From positions 124,001 through 188,000 of the forward strand of contig NZ_JAHLQJ010000004.1 of the NCBI RefSeq assembly GCF_018919145.1: a DNA stretch of 64,000 bases. Direction: 5' to 3'. The position numbers and the translations under genes are program-made. Source of the stretch: Paenibacillus brevis (lineage in GTDB: Bacteria; Bacillota; Bacilli; Paenibacillales; Paenibacillaceae). The notes beneath the pieces were generated by a model. The model saw only the letters and a list, made by a program, of their open reading frames with translations, searched no databases and was not told the DNA's origin. Positions 61,712 through 64,000 of this stretch are shown piece by piece (the first letter of the stretch is position 1; each line of letters begins with the position of its first letter).

Positions 61712-62728
61712 TCAGTTAAAACCAACAACCTTTTGTGTAATTTTATACACCCCGACCGAGATGCTGCGTCCCATTCGTCCTGGCAGGCTTAATAGCCGGC
61801 CCATCATTCCGTAACGCAATTGATGATAAAGCTCCCGATCTGTTTCCTTAATGTAATTCCAGAACTCACGCTTCTTCTGCAAATGCTCCTTCGTTCCTCC
61901 ACGAATCAGTAAGATCGTTGAAATCATCGTTACAATCTCAAGATGATGGAATAAGTATTTGCTCAGCTTGCCGCTTAAGTTGCTTTGCAGGCTCATCTGT
62001 TCAATCAATAGCCGGTTTACCTCCAATTGTTGATCAATGCGCTTAATCATGACCTTCTCATTGACCGATTGATCTGCGCGACCGATATAATATCTGTACA
62101 AATCCGTGTTTGAATAATAGATTTTATTCACATATGGCAAGGGGGCCGTTACATATAAGTTATCTACGTAAAAGGTATGCTTTGGCAGTACTAATCCACA
62201 TTCCCTTAATATAGCTGTTCGATAGAGGAGTGAATGCATCATCAAATATTGGCCTTTACGGAAACGACCGATCTCGTCCCAGGTGAACACTATATTATCA
62301 GGCAGAACGTTATCGTATCTCATCACCTTCTTGAATCTTGCTCCCTCTTTGTCATAGACAAAGTTGCTGACTAGCAGATCAATAGTCTGATCCTCAGCCT
62401 CAAGCTGCTCCAGCGTGGCTACTATCTTCAGATAGGCCCGGATATCCACCCAATCATCGCTGTCCACTACCTTGAAATAGCGACCTGTCGCATGTCTGAT
62501 TCCCGTATTGACCGCTTCACCGTGCCCTCCATTGGCCTGATGTATCGATTTGATGATGGAAGGGTACTTTGCTGCATAGCCGTTCGCAATCTCTCCAGTC
62601 TTGTCGCTTGAACCGTCATTTACTATCAGAATTTCTACGTTTTCCCCGCCAGGAAGTAGAGATTCTAAACAGTATCTCATATAATCTTGTGAGTTAAAGC
62701 AAGGAACGACGACTGATAATAGCTTCAT
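61712..62728 (-). CDS. Glycosyltransferase family 2
   Basis: This 338-aa GT-A glycosyltransferase has SVVVPCFNSQDYMRYCLESLL at the N terminus, NDGSSDKT nucleotide-binding segment, and the metal-binding DSDDWVD. The C-terminal part (about 220-338) is helical with no clear TM helix. Likely start ATG 62728 (MKLLSVVV), 10 nt after AAAGG; a GTG two codons upstream is possible. Coupled to glf, it may transfer galactofuranose or another sugar to a wall or exopolysaccharide, but the acceptor is unknown. Confidence 0.9.
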   Translation of the reverse strand: MKLLSVVVPCFNSQDYMRYCLESLLPGGENVEILIVNDGSSDKTGEIANGYAAKYPSIIKSIHQANGGHGEAVNTGIRHATGRYFKVVDSDDWVDIRAYLKIVATLEQLEAEDQTIDLLVSNFVYDKEGARFKKVMRYDNVLPDNIVFTWDEIGRFRKGQYLMMHSLLYRTAILRECGLVLPKHTFYVDNLYVTAPLPYVNKIYYSNTDLYRYYIGRADQSVNEKVMIKRIDQQLEVNRLLIEQMSLQSNLSGKLSKYLFHHLEIVTMISTILLIRGGTKEHLQKKREFWNYIKETDRELYHQLRYGMMGRLLSLPGRMGRSISVGVYKITQKVVGFN

Positions 62729-62776
62729 GTTCACACAACCTTTACTTATGCTGTACTTGTTCTAAACTTAAAACTA

Positions 62777-62803
62777 GCGGCACTCCCAAAAAGGGAGCAC
62801 CGC
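62777..62803 (-). terminator. Terminator of the GH3 gene
   Basis: GCGGCACTCCC (62777-62787) pairs with GGGAGCACCGC (62793-62803) with one mismatch. A TAGTTTTAAG tract follows on the minus strand. Confidence 0.8.
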
Positions 62804-62834
62804 CAAATAAAAATATTCTTACATCGATCACTAA

Positions 62835-64000
62835 CTACATCAGTAAAGCATCCTTAATAATTGGATACAATAACACATAGAATGCAACAGCTAAGATAAC
62901 AATGATGATTCCTACTGCGCACCAAATGATAACCCTTCTCTTTTGGGTTAATTTTCTTCTTGCCTCGAAAGACTCATCGGTTTCTTTGACCACACGATAA
63001 ATATTTCTGGCAATTAGAGCTAAGATCCCTAGAACCAGGACGTCCAGAACGATCAGAATAATCTTATAAACAGGGAAACCACTACTATATGTTCCTCCAT
63101 TAGCAAGACCATTCATTGCCAAACTGTTAGCAATATTAAAGAGCGTATTCTTAGTAGAGCGTCGCAATTCAGCACGTGCCCAATCTTGCTTAGCATCGTT
63201 CAAAGGGATACCTGCCGTGGATAGGAACATATCTCCTCCGGCCGCCAGAAATTGATCTGCGTAATTAGCGGATTGACTACTCATATAATCCGAGATAATT
63301 ACCCCGACAAATCCCCACTCTCCGCGAGTAACATTCGTGATCAGATTATAATGAGTCGTTGCTGGCGTATAACCAATTCGATTAAACGCCATCATAATTC
63401 CTCTTGCTCCGCCCTGCTTAACGTTTATTTCGAATGGCTTTAGATAAATTTCACGAATAGCTTGTTCATTGGACCAGGTTGCTACAGAGCCGTTTGCAGC
63501 ACGATTCGTTTCCTGATCATTTAAAGCAAAGTGCTTAATATATACATACACACCTTTAGCTTGAACCGCTTTCGTGACATTTGTACTAATAAGTCCGGTC
63601 AGCACAGGATCTTCTGAGAAATATTCATAGTTTCTTCCTGAGAAAGGCGTTCTATGAATATTAATTGCAGGTGCATACCAGCCGCTTGTTTTGGTATTTA
63701 ATGCATCTTCGCCGACAAGTCTTCCTTGTTCCTTGGCCAATTCAATATTCCATGTGGAAGCGACCATTGGACTTGTAGGGTAAGAGAACGAACCCTCTCC
63801 TGTAATCATGTTTGAGATACCTGCTGGTCCATCGTACTCGTAAGTTTTTGGTTTATTAATGCTTTCAATAGCCATCGTTCCGTACCCAGACTTGTTAAAC
63901 AGCTTGTGCATATCACTTAATTTCATCGCATCGAGAATTTCATCCCATTTGGGATCGTTGTAATCGAGTCCAATCATATCAGCCAGATTAAAGGATGTTT
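62835..64000 (-). CDS. Membrane-anchored glycoside hydrolase family 3 enzyme (5' part beyond window)
   Basis: The frame stays open to the window edge, so this is the C-terminal 388 residues of a longer protein; the ATG at 63977 is internal. The visible part is a GH3 TIM-barrel domain (IGLDYNDPKW, YGTMAIESINKPKTYEYDGPAG, YAPAINIHRTPFSGRNYEYFSEDP, IKHFALNDQETNR, nucleophile Asp in IISDYMSSQ). It is followed by a linker and two TM helices (about residues 275-300 and 335-365 of this part) and a short inside tail. A barrel at the C-terminal end means the permuted GH3 domain order. Anchored at the membrane, it probably trims beta-linked glucosides outside. Next to the galactofuranose pair, but the terminator between suggests independent transcription. 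Confidence 0.88.
   Translation of the reverse strand, partial: TSFNLADMIGLDYNDPKWDEILDAMKLSDMHKLFNKSGYGTMAIESINKPKTYEYDGPAGISNMITGEGSFSYPTSPMVASTWNIELAKEQGRLVGEDALNTKTSGWYAPAINIHRTPFSGRNYEYFSEDPVLTGLISTNVTKAVQAKGVYVYIKHFALNDQETNRAANGSVATWSNEQAIREIYLKPFEINVKQGGARGIMMAFNRIGYTPATTHYNLITNVTRGEWGFVGVIISDYMSSQSANYADQFLAAGGDMFLSTAGIPLNDAKQDWARAELRRSTKNTLFNIANSLAMNGLANGGTYSSGFPVYKIILIVLDVLVLGILALIARNIYRVVKETDESFEARRKLTQKRRVIIWCAVGIIIVILAVAFYVLLYPIIKDALLM

Noticed and set aside
63978..64000. ATG at 63977 as the true start of the GH3 gene
   Set aside because: The frame continues open to the window edge, no ribosome site precedes that ATG, and the protein would begin in the middle of a GH3 domain.

Overview
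The window looks like a chromosomal segment from a Paenibacillus-type Firmicute. The signs are strong GGAGG ribosome sites with frequent TTG and GTG starts, LplB/LplC/LplA-type sugar importers paired with YesM/YesN two-component systems, S-layer homology (SLH) domains, a Btr-like AraC/siderophore sensor and roughly even base composition. Most of it is accessory carbohydrate-scavenging DNA. No insertion sequence, prophage, CRISPR array or rRNA was recognised.

Layout. 0.3-2.0 kb: PFL-family protein plus ACT-domain protein. 2.2-7.1 kb: a Fur-box-bearing iron-siderophore import locus with two permeases, a divergent AraC sensor and a lipoprotein, but no ATPase. 7.2-19.2 kb (minus strand): arabino-oligosaccharide locus 1 (importer, sensor/regulator, two GH51-type enzymes, a GH43-type enzyme). 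19.4-20.7 kb: a broken sulfatase gene. 20.9-32.7 kb (minus): paralogous locus 2 (AraC regulator, sensor/regulator, importer, GH51, GH2) with two candidate catabolite-repression sites. 32.8-40.2 kb: intact Cys-type sulfatase, chromate-transporter pair, ROK regulator, anaerobic sulfatase-maturing radical SAM enzyme, a 51-bp tandem array of hairpins, and a RhaT-like rhamnose symporter. 40.3-41.5 kb: two overlapping nitroreductase-fold genes behind a perfect 7-1-7 Fur box.

41.6-52.5 kb (minus): a three-gene secreted system made of a very large purple-acid-phosphatase-like enzyme, an SLH protein and a very large GH92 alpha-mannosidase-family enzyme. In the GH92 protein the residue aligned by eye with the family's catalytic acid Glu is Gln. 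That change fits cleavage of mannose-1-phospho-mannose (phosphodiester) caps rather than ordinary mannosides, and the neighbouring phosphatase could then remove the exposed phosphate. This is my leading candidate for an undescribed system: cell-surface uncapping and dephosphorylation of phosphomannan.

52.7-64 kb: tRNA-Leu(CAG), an ArsR-type regulator convergent with a two-module GH43 enzyme, a beta-propeller-like lipoprotein, a DUF1697 protein, an SLH-anchored 5'-nucleotidase-family enzyme, a galactofuranose pair (glycosyltransferase 2 and UDP-galactopyranose mutase), and the 3' part of a membrane-anchored GH3 enzyme that runs off the window end.

All family assignments come from reading motifs by eye. 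No database search was run.
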